The translations under genes and the position numbers were made by a program. Positions 53,091 to 62,584 of a stretch of 64,000 nt of DNA are shown one piece after another. Every line of letters starts with the position of its first letter. Position 1 is the stretch's first letter. Source of the DNA: Vampirovibrionales bacterium (lineage in GTDB: Bacteria; Cyanobacteriota; Vampirovibrionia; Vampirovibrionales; Vampirovibrionaceae). The notes under the pieces are model-generated. The model did no database searches, had not been told where the DNA came from, and saw only the letters and a list, made by a program, of their open reading frames with translations. The stretch lies in the NCBI GenBank assembly GCA_029866025.1, contig JARXAD010000001.1:377322-441321 (forward strand). The letters are read 5' to 3'.

Positions 53091-53561
53091 TCATAGGGCT
53101 GGGGGTTCTTCGTTATAGATGCGAATAGAAGGGTTGCACTCTGGGTAACGGGTGTATTGGAGAATTTTTTGAATGTCGGAGTTGCTGGTGTTGATAGGCT
53201 TAGTAAGGAGATGGGAATCCGGCTCGCCGTAGAAAGGGAATAAAAACACCAATTTTCGATTCGCTATCTTCTTATGGGAATAAAGCAAACACCAAGTATA
53301 TTCTTTTCCCATTTCTTTTTTTTGGTAAGTGCGTTCCAGAGCAACCACTACTGGAGCTCCCCAATCTTCTGGGGGGTACTGATAGTATTCAAGCCAATAC
53401 GGACCATAGCTTTGTGCTTCTTCATAAGAGAAAAACTGACTCTTTGCCTGAGTAAACCCCCAATAATGGGCAAGCCAGATCGAAGCCATCAATATAGGCA
53501 CCCAGCGGAGCCACCTTGGAATTGTTGAGAAACACTTATTAATACGTTCCAGTATCTTCAT
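53091..53561 (-). CDS. Hypothetical single-span membrane protein, possibly frameshifted at the end
   Basis: A 156-residue protein with one membrane segment near the N-terminus (WVPILMASIWLAHYWGF) and a soluble, aromatic-rich remainder. GGAG 9 bases upstream fixes the start at ATG 53561, inside the end of the preceding gene. The present end reads YNEEPPAL. Removing one C from the CCCCC just before would continue as QPYEDTGTYNSPYS, which closely matches the end of the neighbouring protein (EQPYEDTGTY). The C-terminus may therefore have been altered by a one-base change. No known family. Confidence 0.65.
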   Translation of the reverse strand: MKILERINKCFSTIPRWLRWVPILMASIWLAHYWGFTQAKSQFFSYEEAQSYGPYWLEYYQYPPEDWGAPVVVALERTYQKKEMGKEYTWCLLYSHKKIANRKLVFLFPFYGEPDSHLLTKPINTSNSDIQKILQYTRYPECNPSIRIYNEEPPAL

Positions 53562-54198
53562 ACGGTTGTTCTCCATGAAAATGAATACGATATGGCTTGC
53601 CTGGGATTAAACTGCCTAAATCGGTCAATACATTCTCAACATCACTTCGATGCTTTGAGCCGCGATTCAAAAAATCATAGCTGTCATAATCGGCACCCAT
53701 AATGCTACCTTTAAAATGCCAAAATTCTTGGTTCACAATGTACAAAGCCCCTTTAATACGAAACTTTATAAACCCAAGGGAAAACTGATCCAACCCGTTG
53801 GTACGATCCGAAAAAATAATATTAATGGAGCCAACGGGTAACTTTTTGCTAGCGAGTTTACGAGCTTCATCATCAATGGCCTCTTTGGGGCAGCGAATGC
53901 CTCGAAGATCCAGCTGACGAAAGTCCAAATGCACATCGGGGATGGGGGTAATGCCATTGAGGGCATACAACGCCAACCCTGTTAACGGGTGTAGCCCCAT
54001 GGCCACGTGTGGTTTGGGCTCAAAGTCATCAGTTAAGGGAGTATCATACTTGTTTCTAAAGGCATTCGTTGGGGAGTCGTCTTGGTAAGAACCTTGGGGC
54101 AGAGTGCTTGGCGGGCGAATGGCACCGGCCAGTTCGGCCAGCAAGTTTAGTGCAGAGGACTTTGAATCGTCGGTGGGGCGAGAGTCACGGTTGGGCAT
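53539..54198 (-). CDS. Hypothetical protein
   Basis: A 219-residue soluble protein: a polar, Ser/Pro-rich first 60 residues, then 'KPHVAMGLHPLTGLALYALNG' and 'HLDFRQLDLRGIRCP', a strand-rich centre and the end 'IHFHGEQPYEDTGTY'. The family is not recognised. Its 3' end overlaps the start of the following gene by 23 bases, and a similar end sequence recurs after that gene. It is divergent from the gene at 54417. Confidence 0.7.
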   Translation of the reverse strand: MPNRDSRPTDDSKSSALNLLAELAGAIRPPSTLPQGSYQDDSPTNAFRNKYDTPLTDDFEPKPHVAMGLHPLTGLALYALNGITPIPDVHLDFRQLDLRGIRCPKEAIDDEARKLASKKLPVGSINIIFSDRTNGLDQFSLGFIKFRIKGALYIVNQEFWHFKGSIMGADYDSYDFLNRGSKHRSDVENVLTDLGSLIPGKPYRIHFHGEQPYEDTGTY

Positions 54199-54416
54199 GG
54201 TAATAACCTAAATAAATAGTGGTGCGGTACAAACCCGTAAAGCGTATACCTTGTTTTGCAGGGGTTGGGTAGCGATAGATATTTACGACAACTTCAAGTC
54301 TTAAACTTCTTATAAAAACACGCCGTTGGCGTATGGGTATTATTTCTCATGACAAGGAGGTTCATAAAGGATAGAATTACGGTTTATTGGTACTTCTCAA
54401 TTTTTTTGGGACTGTT

Positions 54417-55160
54417 ATGTCTGTTTTGCTAGCTGTCAACCCGGCGGCGCCACAACCGTTGCAAACCGGGGTTGTTAATCTTCATCGCATTGTGCCCCTG
54501 ATGCCCATTCACCAGCCAGCCCACAATTGGGTGGAGAAAGCGTCGGATGGGGTGATTCGTACCACCTCTCATCCGGCCGTGTATTACCCCTTCATCACAG
54601 CGTTAGACTCGGTGGCAGACAGTAAAAATGGGGCCTACCAGGCGGGTAGTGTCAGTAATTCTTTGGTTAAAAGCTATGCGTACCGTCAGTCGGTTATTCA
54701 GTTGGCCAAGGCGGAAAATAGTTTTCTCAAAAATCACCCGTGGGCCTTGGAGTGGGTCAACAACCATCCGTGGCTAGGTGGCGCGGTGATGAGCGCCTTG
54801 GTGATTGGCCCGTCCATGCTGTTGTCGGAAGGGGCTGGGATTTTTGCCAAGCCAGTGGCGAAGAAAGTAGAAACCTTTGCGTGGCAGCACCTTAAAGGCA
54901 CGGCGGTGGGCAGCGTCTTACAGCAGCTGTGGAAAGGCGTATTAAAGGTGTTTGGCAACGTGTATGTAATGGGTGGCTTGTTGGCGGTGTTAATTGGCGC
55001 TCTTGTGGTTCGCATGATTCGTTCAACGCGGGAGGCCATCCAGTTTAAGCGTTCGTACCAGCAGGCACGCCAAAAATACGACGTGAAGCAGGTGGATCCC
55101 CTGACCTTGCGGTATGCCGTGATGATGGCGAAGTTACAGCCGCAAACGGTTGGAATGTAG
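54417..55160 (+). CDS. Hypothetical protein with two membrane segments
   Basis: A 247-residue protein. Pro/His-rich N-terminus (NPAAPQPLQTGVVNLHRIV), a hydrophobic segment around 'GGAVMSALVIGPSMLLSEGAG', a second at 'YVMGGLLAVLIGALVVRMI', then a basic helical C-terminus. Function is unknown. The start is uncertain: a strong AAGGAGG at 54353-54359 has no start codon at normal distance, ATG 54417 has only a weak site, and a TTG at 54387 is in frame. An ACGCC-GTT-GGCGT hairpin lies in the leader. Confidence 0.65.
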   Translation: MSVLLAVNPAAPQPLQTGVVNLHRIVPLMPIHQPAHNWVEKASDGVIRTTSHPAVYYPFITALDSVADSKNGAYQAGSVSNSLVKSYAYRQSVIQLAKAENSFLKNHPWALEWVNNHPWLGGAVMSALVIGPSMLLSEGAGIFAKPVAKKVETFAWQHLKGTAVGSVLQQLWKGVLKVFGNVYVMGGLLAVLIGALVVRMIRSTREAIQFKRSYQQARQKYDVKQVDPLTLRYAVMMAKLQPQTVGM

Positions 55161-55179
55161 GGGTCTAAGGACTTAAGGC

Positions 55180-55800
55180 TTAATCCAGATAAAAGGTGGT
55201 GATGATTTTTTGGGTCTCTTCGGCGTACTCAATGGCCTGCAACAAGGTGGTGCTGTCGTGGTACAAAATAATGACGAGCTGCTGGCAGGCGTCAATCACT
55301 TCGCGGTTGCAAAGGCGGCTGGCATCACCCAAGGCCAGTTTTTCCCACTCAGGGTGCTCAATAATGGTGGGCACACCAATCAGCTGATCTTGGACTTCCG
55401 GCGGTTGTTGGCCAATGGTTTGGGGCAAAATGACCTTTAATTTTTGAGGATTAGCCCGCATAGCACCCCGAATGGTAGCGGCGTTGGTGCCTTGGGCACC
55501 GCCACTGGTCACCACCGTGTTGCCGTCTTTTACCAGCATAAAGGCCATAGCCTCCAACAAGTTTTGCTGATTGAGGGGAATGTTGCGGCTGCCAATGATG
55601 GCAATGTCTTTAATGGGTTGGCGAAAGGCCGAGAACTCAGTGGCCAAATTGTCTTGAGGATCGGGCTCGTCGGCGTTGCTGTCAATAACAGAAGACGACG
55701 CACCACTGGCGGAAGGATCGTTACTGCTATAAGCCAAAATGTCGGCAGGGGTATTGATTAAAGAGAGTGAGCGAGGGTCAAGGGCTAACAAAGAGGACAT
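55180..55800 (-). CDS. DprA-like protein (cyanobacterial 'DNA recombination-mediator A' type)
   Basis: A 206-residue protein with a Rossmann-like domain: 'IKDIAIIGSRNIPLNQQNLL', 'VVTSGGAQGTNAATIRGAM', 'KVILPQTIGQQP' and 'ASRLCNREVIDACQQLVI'. This matches the short DprA/LOG-like proteins widespread in cyanobacteria, annotated as DNA recombination-mediator A. Whether they load RecA like true DprA is not established. ATG 55800 is preceded by AAGGAAG at the right distance; ATG 55809 is too close and the frame extends to 55896. It is divergent from pcrA across a short region containing a 14-bp palindrome. Confidence 0.8.
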   Translation of the reverse strand: MSSLLALDPRSLSLINTPADILAYSSNDPSASGASSSVIDSNADEPDPQDNLATEFSAFRQPIKDIAIIGSRNIPLNQQNLLEAMAFMLVKDGNTVVTSGGAQGTNAATIRGAMRANPQKLKVILPQTIGQQPPEVQDQLIGVPTIIEHPEWEKLALGDASRLCNREVIDACQQLVIILYHDSTTLLQAIEYAEETQKIITTFYLD

Positions 55801-55935
55801 AGCAGCCATTCTTCCTTTGTAATCGTCAATAAAAATAGTAAAACCTCTAGCGCCCAACAGGGCATCCAAGGGGCGGGAGTCAAACAAAACCAGCATCGCA
55901 ACCCAAATGGATCGGCTGGAGACGCGAAGGGGTCA

Positions 55936-55949
55936 TTAGTGTACACTAA
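55936..55949. promoter_or_regulatory. 14-bp perfect palindrome between dprA-like gene and pcrA
   Basis: TTAGTGTACACTAA lies in the divergent intergenic region of two DNA-metabolism genes. Symmetry and place suit a dimeric repressor (an SOS-type LexA box would be placed so), but it does not match the classical E. coli or Bacillus boxes. Confidence 0.5.
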
Positions 55950-56014
55950 GTGGGATAAACCCGTAAGGGGCAGTTGATTAGCAATAGATACAATAGATAT
56001 AGGGGTGGAGTGCT

Positions 56015-58699
56015 GTGGATTTTTCGTCCTCTCAAGAGTCGTTTCAAGGTGGTCTTTTTGGCCAGCCAGTAGCCGTGGCTTCGGACTCATCACGGTCTTC
56101 CCTGCCGTTGTTGGATGGCTTTCGCCCCGGCACGTCTTCCACCACGTCTCACAACATCGCTCACTCCAATCAGGCCAATATGCCCAATTCTCAGATAAAT
56201 TCTGAACCAAACCCCTCCTTTTTCGGTTCCAGCCAACCCGCCGCCAAGGCTACCGGTGGGTTTGGCTTGCTAGACTTGTTAAGTGGCATGAACGATGCCC
56301 AAGAAGCCGCCACCAGTTTTGGTAACGGGCCTCTCCTTATTTTGGCGGGTGCTGGCAGCGGTAAAACACGGGTGCTGACTCATCGCATTGCTTATAAGTT
56401 GCAACAGGGCGTGGAAGCCCCCCGTATTTTGGCCGTTACCTTTACCAACAAGGCCGCCAAAGAGATGAAAGCCCGCTTGGGCAAGATTGTGGGTGAATCC
56501 ACTACCAAAGATTTGTGGGTGGGTACATTCCACAGCGTGTGTGGCCGTATTTTGCGGCGAGAAATCCACCACTATCAAACGCCACCCAGCGGCGAAGCCA
56601 ATGAAATCCGCCAGTGGACGAAAAACTTTGTGATTTACGATGAAGACGAAAGCATGGCAGCCGTGAAAGCCGCCATTGCCGAACAAAATCTAGACCCCAA
56701 GCTGTACGTGCCCAAAAGTGCTCGCGCTTTTATTAGCGAGTGCAAAAACCGGTTGCTCACCGCTTTTGACGCCGCCAGCAAAGCCACGGAATTTAAAGCG
56801 GAACGTATGGCCCGCATTTACGATAGCTATGAAAGTATTTTGGCCCGCCATAACGCGCTTGATTTTGATGATCTCCTGCTAATGACCGTCAAGTTGCTCC
56901 AACAGCACCCAGGGGTGCTTCGTCAGTATCATGATCAATTTCATCATCTATTGGTGGATGAGTTCCAAGACACCAACGAAACCCAGTATGAGTTGATTCG
57001 CTTGCTTGCTGAGGGCAAAGCTCCCAACGATCGTTCTGCCGCGAGTCAAGAGCAGCTATGGGATAACCGAAGCCTTACGGTGGTAGGGGATGTGGATCAA
57101 TCCATTTACAGCTGGCGTGGGGCTAACTTCCGTATCTGCTTGAATTTTCAAAAGCATTACCCCACGGCACCCTGCATTAAGCTGCTCAAAAACTACCGCA
57201 GCACGGAAAACATCTTGGCCGTAGCCAATGCCATTATTGAGAAAAACGAAAACCGCTTGCCCAAAGACTTACAGGCGGTTCATGACGCAGGAGAGCCCAT
57301 TACCTGCTACGAAGCCAAAGACGAACTAGACGAAGCTCACTTTGTGGTGGATCAACTGGGGATGCTGACCCGTGAAAAAAGCTACAAAGCGGGTGACTGC
57401 TGCATTTTGTATCGTACCAACGTGCAAAGCCGCGCTCTGGAAGATGTCCTCATTACCCGTGGCATCCCCTACACCATGATTGGCGGATTGAAGTTTTACG
57501 AGCGTCGCGAAATCCGCGATGTGATGGCGTATCTCACCGTGATTTTTAACGATCAAGACGGCTACAGCGTGAAACGCATTATTAATGTGCCCAAACGGGG
57601 CATTGGCAAAACCACGCTGGATAAGCTGGAATCGTTTGGGAGCGAGACGCGACAGTCTTTGTACCAAGTGCTGCAGCAAGTGGAACAGGTGCCTGAGATT
57701 AACAAGGGCACCACTCAAAAAATTCAGCAGTTTGTGGCGTTGATTGAAGGCCTGAAAGCCAAAGCCCATATGCTGCCGTTGGATGAGCTACTGCTGGCCA
57801 TTATCGAAGACTCTCACTTGATTGAATTTTTAAAAACCGAAGACCCCGGCGATACCGAAGGCCGTGTGGCCAACGTGGAAGAATTCATCAATGTAACCCG
57901 CCAATTTATGGCTCTCAATCCAGAGGAAGGCCTGCCCGAGTTCCTCACCCAAATGTCGCTCCTCAGTGATATTGACAGTGCTGAGCCTGCGGAAAACAAG
58001 CTGGTGCTCATGACCCTGCATGCCGCCAAGGGCCTTGAGTTTAAGGTGGTGTTTTTGGTGGGGCTAGAAGAGGGGCTGTTTCCGCACATGTGCAGCCTGA
58101 ATGACAAGGATGGGATGGAAGAAGAGCGTCGCCTTATGTATGTGGGCGTTACCCGTGCCGAAGAACGCTTGTACCTAAGCTTTGCCCGCCGCCGCATGGT
58201 GTTTGGAGAAACCCAATACGCCGCCCCCAGCCGGTTTTTAAAAGAAGCCCCCAGTGAGCTGCTAAAAGGCTATTACAATCTGGATCCTCAACCCAGTTAC
58301 GGCACCGATGATGGCGACGGGTGGGGACGTCGTGGGCCCTTGCGCAGCGGCACTATGCCCGTTAGCGGCTCGGGTGCAAGCTCGGGTGCTGGCTCGGGAG
58401 GGTGGGCCACTCGGCAAAACTCTCAAGGGGCTTCAAGCAATGCTTATGAAGACAGCGATGGCCGCGTGATGCGCCCCATTGGCAAGCCCGCTTCTACACC
58501 CCCTCCCAGCGGTCCTGCCAAAAACAAGACGACCGAAACTTTTGAGGCCGGCGATCGCATTAAACACGCCAAGTTTGGCAACGGCACGGTGGATCAGGTG
58601 TTGGCGACCGATGACAAGCGCCTGTACAACATTCAGTTTGATACCATTGACACCAAAAAGCTGCTAGACCCCCGTTACGTGCTGTTAGAAAAAATGTAG
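56015..58699 (+). CDS. pcrA: UvrD/PcrA-type DNA helicase
   Basis: A superfamily 1A 3'-5' helicase for repair and replication restart. Walker A AGAGSGKT is at 111-118. 'AVTFTNKAAKEMKARL', 'LLVDEFQDTNETQYELI', 'VVGDVDQSIYSWRGA', 'LVLMTLHAAKGLEFKVVFLVG' and 'LMYVGVTRAEERLYL' are the helicase motifs. The last 45 residues are the PcrA Tudor-like domain (GDRIKHAKFGNGTV). The first 90 residues are an unusual Ser/Gly-rich extension with FQGGLFGQP and FFGSS. The GTG start 56015 has GGAG 5 bases upstream. Length 894, longer than typical (720-770). Confidence 0.95.
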   Translation: MDFSSSQESFQGGLFGQPVAVASDSSRSSLPLLDGFRPGTSSTTSHNIAHSNQANMPNSQINSEPNPSFFGSSQPAAKATGGFGLLDLLSGMNDAQEAATSFGNGPLLILAGAGSGKTRVLTHRIAYKLQQGVEAPRILAVTFTNKAAKEMKARLGKIVGESTTKDLWVGTFHSVCGRILRREIHHYQTPPSGEANEIRQWTKNFVIYDEDESMAAVKAAIAEQNLDPKLYVPKSARAFISECKNRLLTAFDAASKATEFKAERMARIYDSYESILARHNALDFDDLLLMTVKLLQQHPGVLRQYHDQFHHLLVDEFQDTNETQYELIRLLAEGKAPNDRSAASQEQLWDNRSLTVVGDVDQSIYSWRGANFRICLNFQKHYPTAPCIKLLKNYRSTENILAVANAIIEKNENRLPKDLQAVHDAGEPITCYEAKDELDEAHFVVDQLGMLTREKSYKAGDCCILYRTNVQSRALEDVLITRGIPYTMIGGLKFYERREIRDVMAYLTVIFNDQDGYSVKRIINVPKRGIGKTTLDKLESFGSETRQSLYQVLQQVEQVPEINKGTTQKIQQFVALIEGLKAKAHMLPLDELLLAIIEDSHLIEFLKTEDPGDTEGRVANVEEFINVTRQFMALNPEEGLPEFLTQMSLLSDIDSAEPAENKLVLMTLHAAKGLEFKVVFLVGLEEGLFPHMCSLNDKDGMEEERRLMYVGVTRAEERLYLSFARRRMVFGETQYAAPSRFLKEAPSELLKGYYNLDPQPSYGTDDGDGWGRRGPLRSGTMPVSGSGASSGAGSGGWATRQNSQGASSNAYEDSDGRVMRPIGKPASTPPPSGPAKNKTTETFEAGDRIKHAKFGNGTVDQVLATDDKRLYNIQFDTIDTKKLLDPRYVLLEKM

Positions 58700-58701
58700 C
58701 G

Positions 58702-59190
58702 ATGTCGAAAAAAATCCTCGGTTTCAATCAGGCTAGTGTTGGGTTTAGCTTAATTGAGCTGTCCATTGTACTGTGCATTATTGCTATTTTAGTAGCCATG
58801 GCGGCGCTTAATATCAACAACAATATTAACATCGCCAAGCGGGCACGATCGCTACTGATTTATAGTCAAATAAGGAGCGGTTTTTATATGTATCTTTCGG
58901 AACGTCCTCCCCAGCCTTACACCGCGGATGCATTTGTGTCGCTGAACCCTCCTGGAGCCGATGATAAGCCCATTAATTTGTACGATATTCACCAAGTTGG
59001 ACTTCGTGAATCTGGGGGGATTTGGGCGACAGAAGGGTGTTCGATCTCTGCAGCCAATGTTACAATCATGTGCGACTTAATGTCTTCCGGTGACGCAGAC
59101 AGTGTGCCATTTAACAGCGGTTGGAATATTTATTTTGCAGCAGATGCCAATGGCAATGTGGAACCTGGAAGCGATGTGGGCAATTTTTAA
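58702..59190 (+). CDS. Type IV pilin-like protein
   Basis: A 162-residue protein with a prepilin leader cleaved between Gly 14 and Phe 15 (SVG/FSLIELSIVLC), Glu at mature position 5, and the long N-terminal helix. The C-terminal domain has two Cys (GCSIS and MCDLM) that could form the pilin disulfide loop, and an acidic end. It may be a pilus or pseudopilus subunit. It starts 2 bases after the pcrA stop and is probably co-transcribed with it, an unusual pairing. A palindrome AGCGTT-AA-AACGCT follows at 59213. Confidence 0.85.
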   Translation: MSKKILGFNQASVGFSLIELSIVLCIIAILVAMAALNINNNINIAKRARSLLIYSQIRSGFYMYLSERPPQPYTADAFVSLNPPGADDKPINLYDIHQVGLRESGGIWATEGCSISAANVTIMCDLMSSGDADSVPFNSGWNIYFAADANGNVEPGSDVGNF

Positions 59191-59271
59191 CGCCCGTCTT
59201 GTTCTCTTCCTCTAGCGTTAAAACGCTTCTAAAATAAAGGCCTTTCCGCCGAACCTAAGAGAACCCTTGCC

Positions 59272-59781
59272 ATGATCTGTTGCCCTTTAACCCAAATGCT
59301 AAGCCAAAAGCCCTTAAGTTTATCCAAAACTCAGTCCTTGGCCTTGTTGGTCTTTCGGTTGGTGTTTGGCGCGGCCTTTATTTTGCACGGGTGGCCCAAG
59401 CTGCAACACGCCACCACCTGGATGGACATGATGGGCAGTGGCACACCGGCGGTTATTCAAGCCACAGCAGCCTTTGCCGAATGCGGCGGTGGTGTGGCCA
59501 TGTTACTGGGATTATTCACCCCCCTAGCCGCTTTGGGTATTGTGGGCACTATGATTGGCGCTTTGGTTATGGTGCATTTGCCCGCAGGGCATCCTTTTAT
59601 CAGTATGGGCGGCCCCAGCTACGAGCCTGCCTTGTTCTATTTGGTCAGTGCCTTATGGCTCATGGTTTCTGGTCCCGGCGCGTATAGTTTGGATGCCTTG
59701 TTGGCTAAAAAAAACTGCGGCACTAAAACATGTGATGATACAGCCGCATCCTGCGACATGCCTGCTCCTAACAACGAATAA
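59272..59781 (+). CDS. DoxX-family membrane protein
   Basis: A 169-residue protein with four membrane segments and the DoxX signature 'LLVFRLVFGAAFILHGWPKL' and 'ATAAFAECGGGVAMLLGLFTPLAALG'. The C-terminal tail holds three Cys (NCGTKTCDD and SCDMP). DoxX proteins act in membrane redox or sulfur metabolism; the role here is unclear. It is a second member besides the MauE-like one at 14642, but lacks the C-x-C in the last helix. Confidence 0.85.
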   Translation: MICCPLTQMLSQKPLSLSKTQSLALLVFRLVFGAAFILHGWPKLQHATTWMDMMGSGTPAVIQATAAFAECGGGVAMLLGLFTPLAALGIVGTMIGALVMVHLPAGHPFISMGGPSYEPALFYLVSALWLMVSGPGAYSLDALLAKKNCGTKTCDDTAASCDMPAPNNE

Positions 59782-59914
59782 TCCTCATTGGGTGTTAGTG
59801 GTTTACGCCAATAGCATTTTGAATAGCCCCCTTGGGGGCCCTCCTCTTAACAGTGTATTTTTTCTTAAATTTTGGCGTCGTAAAGGTCATTCGCGCCCCC
59901 AAAGGCAAAACGTC

Positions 59915-59923
59915 TGTTATACT
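59915..59923 (+). promoter_or_regulatory. Extended -10 promoter element of clpC
   Basis: TGTTATACT, an extended -10 (TG-n-TATACT), 67 bases before the clpC ATG. No clear -35 is seen. No CtsR or CIRCE operator is visible nearby. Confidence 0.4.
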
Positions 59924-59990
59924 GCCGGTGCGCGCTGTCTCTTTTTTACGGTTGTCGCAGTTGCTGTGTAAGCCATGAGCACCCCTTGCT

Positions 59991-62489
59991 ATGTTTGAAC
60001 GTTTTACAGAAAAAGCCATTAAAGTCATCATGCTGGCCCAAGAAGAGGCCCGCCGCTTAGGCCACAACTTTGTGGGCACTGAGCAAATTTTGCTGGGCCT
60101 CATTGGTGAGGGAACCGGCATTGCCGCCAAGGTGCTAAAAGGCATGGGTGTCAACCTCAAAGAAGCCCGAGCCGAAGTAGAAAAAATTATTGGCCGAGGT
60201 AGCGGTTTTGTGGCGGTGGAAATCCCCTTTACCCCCCGCGCAAAACGCGTCTTAGAACTCAGCTGGGATGAAGCTCGTCAGTTGGGCCACAACTACATTG
60301 GCACGGAACATTTATTATTGGGTCTTATTCGCGAAGGCGAAGGGGTGGCGGCCCGTGTGCTAGAAAACTTGGGAGTGGATCTGAACAAGGTTCGTAGCAA
60401 CGTCATTCGCATGTTGGGCGAAGCCCGCGGCAGCGCCACGGGATCGCCCAGCGGTGGCCGTAGCAAAACTCCAACCTTGGATGAATTTTCCCAAGATCTC
60501 ACGCAAGCGGCGGAAGAATTGCGTCTGGATCCGGTGGTGGGACGCGAAAAAGAAATTGAGCGTACTGTTCAAATCTTGGGGCGTCGTAGCAAAAACAACC
60601 CCGTGCTGATTGGCGAACCCGGTGTGGGTAAAACCGCCATTGCGGAAGGTTTGGCCCAACGTATTGTCAGCGGTGATGTGCCTGAAATGCTGAAAGAGAA
60701 GAAAATCATTCAGCTGGACATTGGCCTACTGGTGGCCGGTACCAAATACCGTGGTGAATTTGAAGAACGCCTGAAAAAGGTGATGGATGAAATTCGCCAG
60801 GCCAACAACATTATTTTGGTGATTGATGAAATGCACACCCTGATTGGGGCGGGTGCTGCCGAAGGTGCCATTGATGCGGCTAATATCCTGAAGCCTGCCT
60901 TGTCGCGTGGCGAAATTCAATGCATTGGGGCGACGACGATTAACGAGTATCGCAAGCACATTGAAAAAGATGCGGCTCTGGAGCGTCGTTTCCAGCCCGT
61001 GATGATTGAAGAGCCCAGCGTGGAAGACACCATTGAGATTCTCAAGGGCATCCGCGAAAAATATGAAAATCATCACAAACTCAAAATTACGGATGAAGCC
61101 TTGGTGGCAGCCGCTCAATTGTCGTCGCGCTACATTGCCGACCGATTTTTGCCGGATAAAGCCGTGGATTTGATGGACGAAGCCGGTTCGCGCGTGCGCT
61201 TGCAAACCCAAGCCCTGCCCGAAGAAGGTAAAGCCTTGGAAAAAGAACTGAAAGTGTTGGTGCGCGAAAAAGAACAGGCCATTCGCAACCAGGAATTTGA
61301 ACGGGCCACTGCTTTGCGGGACCAAGAAGCCAACCTGCGCGAGAAAATTCGTGAGATGGCCGATGCTTGGAAAGAAAAGCAAGACGAAAACATTGTGTAC
61401 GTGACGGAAACCGATATTGCCTTGGTGGTCAGCAGCTGGACTGGCGTGCCTGTTACCAAACTGACCCAAAGCGAAACGGAAAAACTGCTGAAGATGGAAG
61501 CCATTCTTCACGAACGGGTGATTGGGCAACACGATGCGGTGACGGCCATTAGTAAGGCTATTCGTCGCTCACGTGTGGGTTTAAAAAGCCCCAACCGTCC
61601 CATTGGTAGCTTTATTTTTTGCGGTCCAACGGGTGTGGGTAAAACCGAGTTGGCCAAAACTCTGGCTGATTACCTCTTTGGCTCGGAAGACAATGTCATC
61701 CGTATTGATATGTCGGAATACATGGAGCGCCACACCACCAGCAAGCTCATTGGCTCTCCTCCCGGCTATGTGGGGTACGGCGAAGGCGGTCAGCTGACAG
61801 AAGCCGTGCGTCGCAAACCCTACAGCGTGATTTTGTTTGACGAAATTGAAAAAGCGCATCCCGATGTGTTTAATACCTTGCTGCAAATTTTGGATGATGG
61901 TCGTCTGACGGATTCCAAAGGTCGCTCCGTCGACTTTAAAAACACCATCATTATTATGACCAGCAACGTGGGCGCACGCGGTATCGAAAATCCCTCTCGC
62001 TTAGGTTTTGGTGCCGGTGGCGATGATTCTGCCGACCGTTACGCCAAAATGCGTGATGTGGTGATGGATGAGCTGAAGAAAACCTTCCGCCCCGAATTTT
62101 TGAACCGCTTGGACGATATGATTATCTTCCAGCAGCTTAAAAAAGAGGAAATCCGCCTCATCGTCAACATCATGCTCAAAGAGTTGCTCAAACGCCTCGA
62201 TCAGCAAGAAATCACCCTCAACATTCCCAACAGCGTGAAAGACAACTTGGCCGAAGGGGGTTACAGTCCTTCGTATGGGGCGCGTCCCTTGCGTCGTGAA
62301 ATTCAGAAAAAGCTGGAAGACGAACTCACGGATCTCATCCTGAGCGGCAAATTTGGCCCCGGCGATGTCATTGATTCCAAGGTGAAAGATGGCAAGGTTG
62401 TTTTTGCCAAAGGCCGTAAAAAAGCCAGCCCGGATGAGCTTGACGACGCCAAAGAAGATGAAACTAGTGACTCTTTAGCCGCTGTTTAG
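59991..62489 (+). CDS. clpC: ATP-dependent Clp protease ATP-binding subunit
   Basis: An 832-residue Hsp100 unfoldase that feeds ClpP. Two Clp_N repeats (residues 1-145, starting [20 protein letters not shown]) come first. The first AAA+ domain has Walker A GEPGVGKT at 208-215, then the UVR-containing middle domain, then the second AAA+ domain with GPTGVGKT at 545-552. '[20 protein letters not shown]' forms the second pore-loop region. Strongly similar in layout to cyanobacterial ClpC. Monocistronic, with a terminator hairpin after it. Confidence 0.97.
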   Translation: MFERFTEKAIKVIMLAQEEARRLGHNFVGTEQILLGLIGEGTGIAAKVLKGMGVNLKEARAEVEKIIGRGSGFVAVEIPFTPRAKRVLELSWDEARQLGHNYIGTEHLLLGLIREGEGVAARVLENLGVDLNKVRSNVIRMLGEARGSATGSPSGGRSKTPTLDEFSQDLTQAAEELRLDPVVGREKEIERTVQILGRRSKNNPVLIGEPGVGKTAIAEGLAQRIVSGDVPEMLKEKKIIQLDIGLLVAGTKYRGEFEERLKKVMDEIRQANNIILVIDEMHTLIGAGAAEGAIDAANILKPALSRGEIQCIGATTINEYRKHIEKDAALERRFQPVMIEEPSVEDTIEILKGIREKYENHHKLKITDEALVAAAQLSSRYIADRFLPDKAVDLMDEAGSRVRLQTQALPEEGKALEKELKVLVREKEQAIRNQEFERATALRDQEANLREKIREMADAWKEKQDENIVYVTETDIALVVSSWTGVPVTKLTQSETEKLLKMEAILHERVIGQHDAVTAISKAIRRSRVGLKSPNRPIGSFIFCGPTGVGKTELAKTLADYLFGSEDNVIRIDMSEYMERHTTSKLIGSPPGYVGYGEGGQLTEAVRRKPYSVILFDEIEKAHPDVFNTLLQILDDGRLTDSKGRSVDFKNTIIIMTSNVGARGIENPSRLGFGAGGDDSADRYAKMRDVVMDELKKTFRPEFLNRLDDMIIFQQLKKEEIRLIVNIMLKELLKRLDQQEITLNIPNSVKDNLAEGGYSPSYGARPLRREIQKKLEDELTDLILSGKFGPGDVIDSKVKDGKVVFAKGRKKASPDELDDAKEDETSDSLAAV

Positions 62490-62513
62490 CCTACCCAACC
62501 CCTAACAATCCTG

Positions 62514-62545
62514 CGCTCTCGCCCTATAATGGACGGGAGCGTTTG
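62514..62545 (+). terminator. clpC terminator hairpin containing a TATAAT loop
   Basis: CGCTCTCGCCC (62514-62524) pairs with GGACGGGAGCG (62531-62541) with one mismatch and one GU pair, then TTTGGCTTT. The 6-base loop is exactly TATAAT, so the same element may supply a -10 for the next gene. Confidence 0.55.
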
Positions 62546-62584
62546 GCTTTGTGTCGTAATATAAAACCGTTGTTTCGGCCTGCT

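Noticed and set aside
54350..54433. 27-codon frame starting MTRRFIKD ahead of the gene at 54417, overlapping a strong AAGGAGG.
   Set aside because: The AAGGAGG lies inside this frame, not before it, and no ribosome site precedes its ATG; it is more likely leader sequence.
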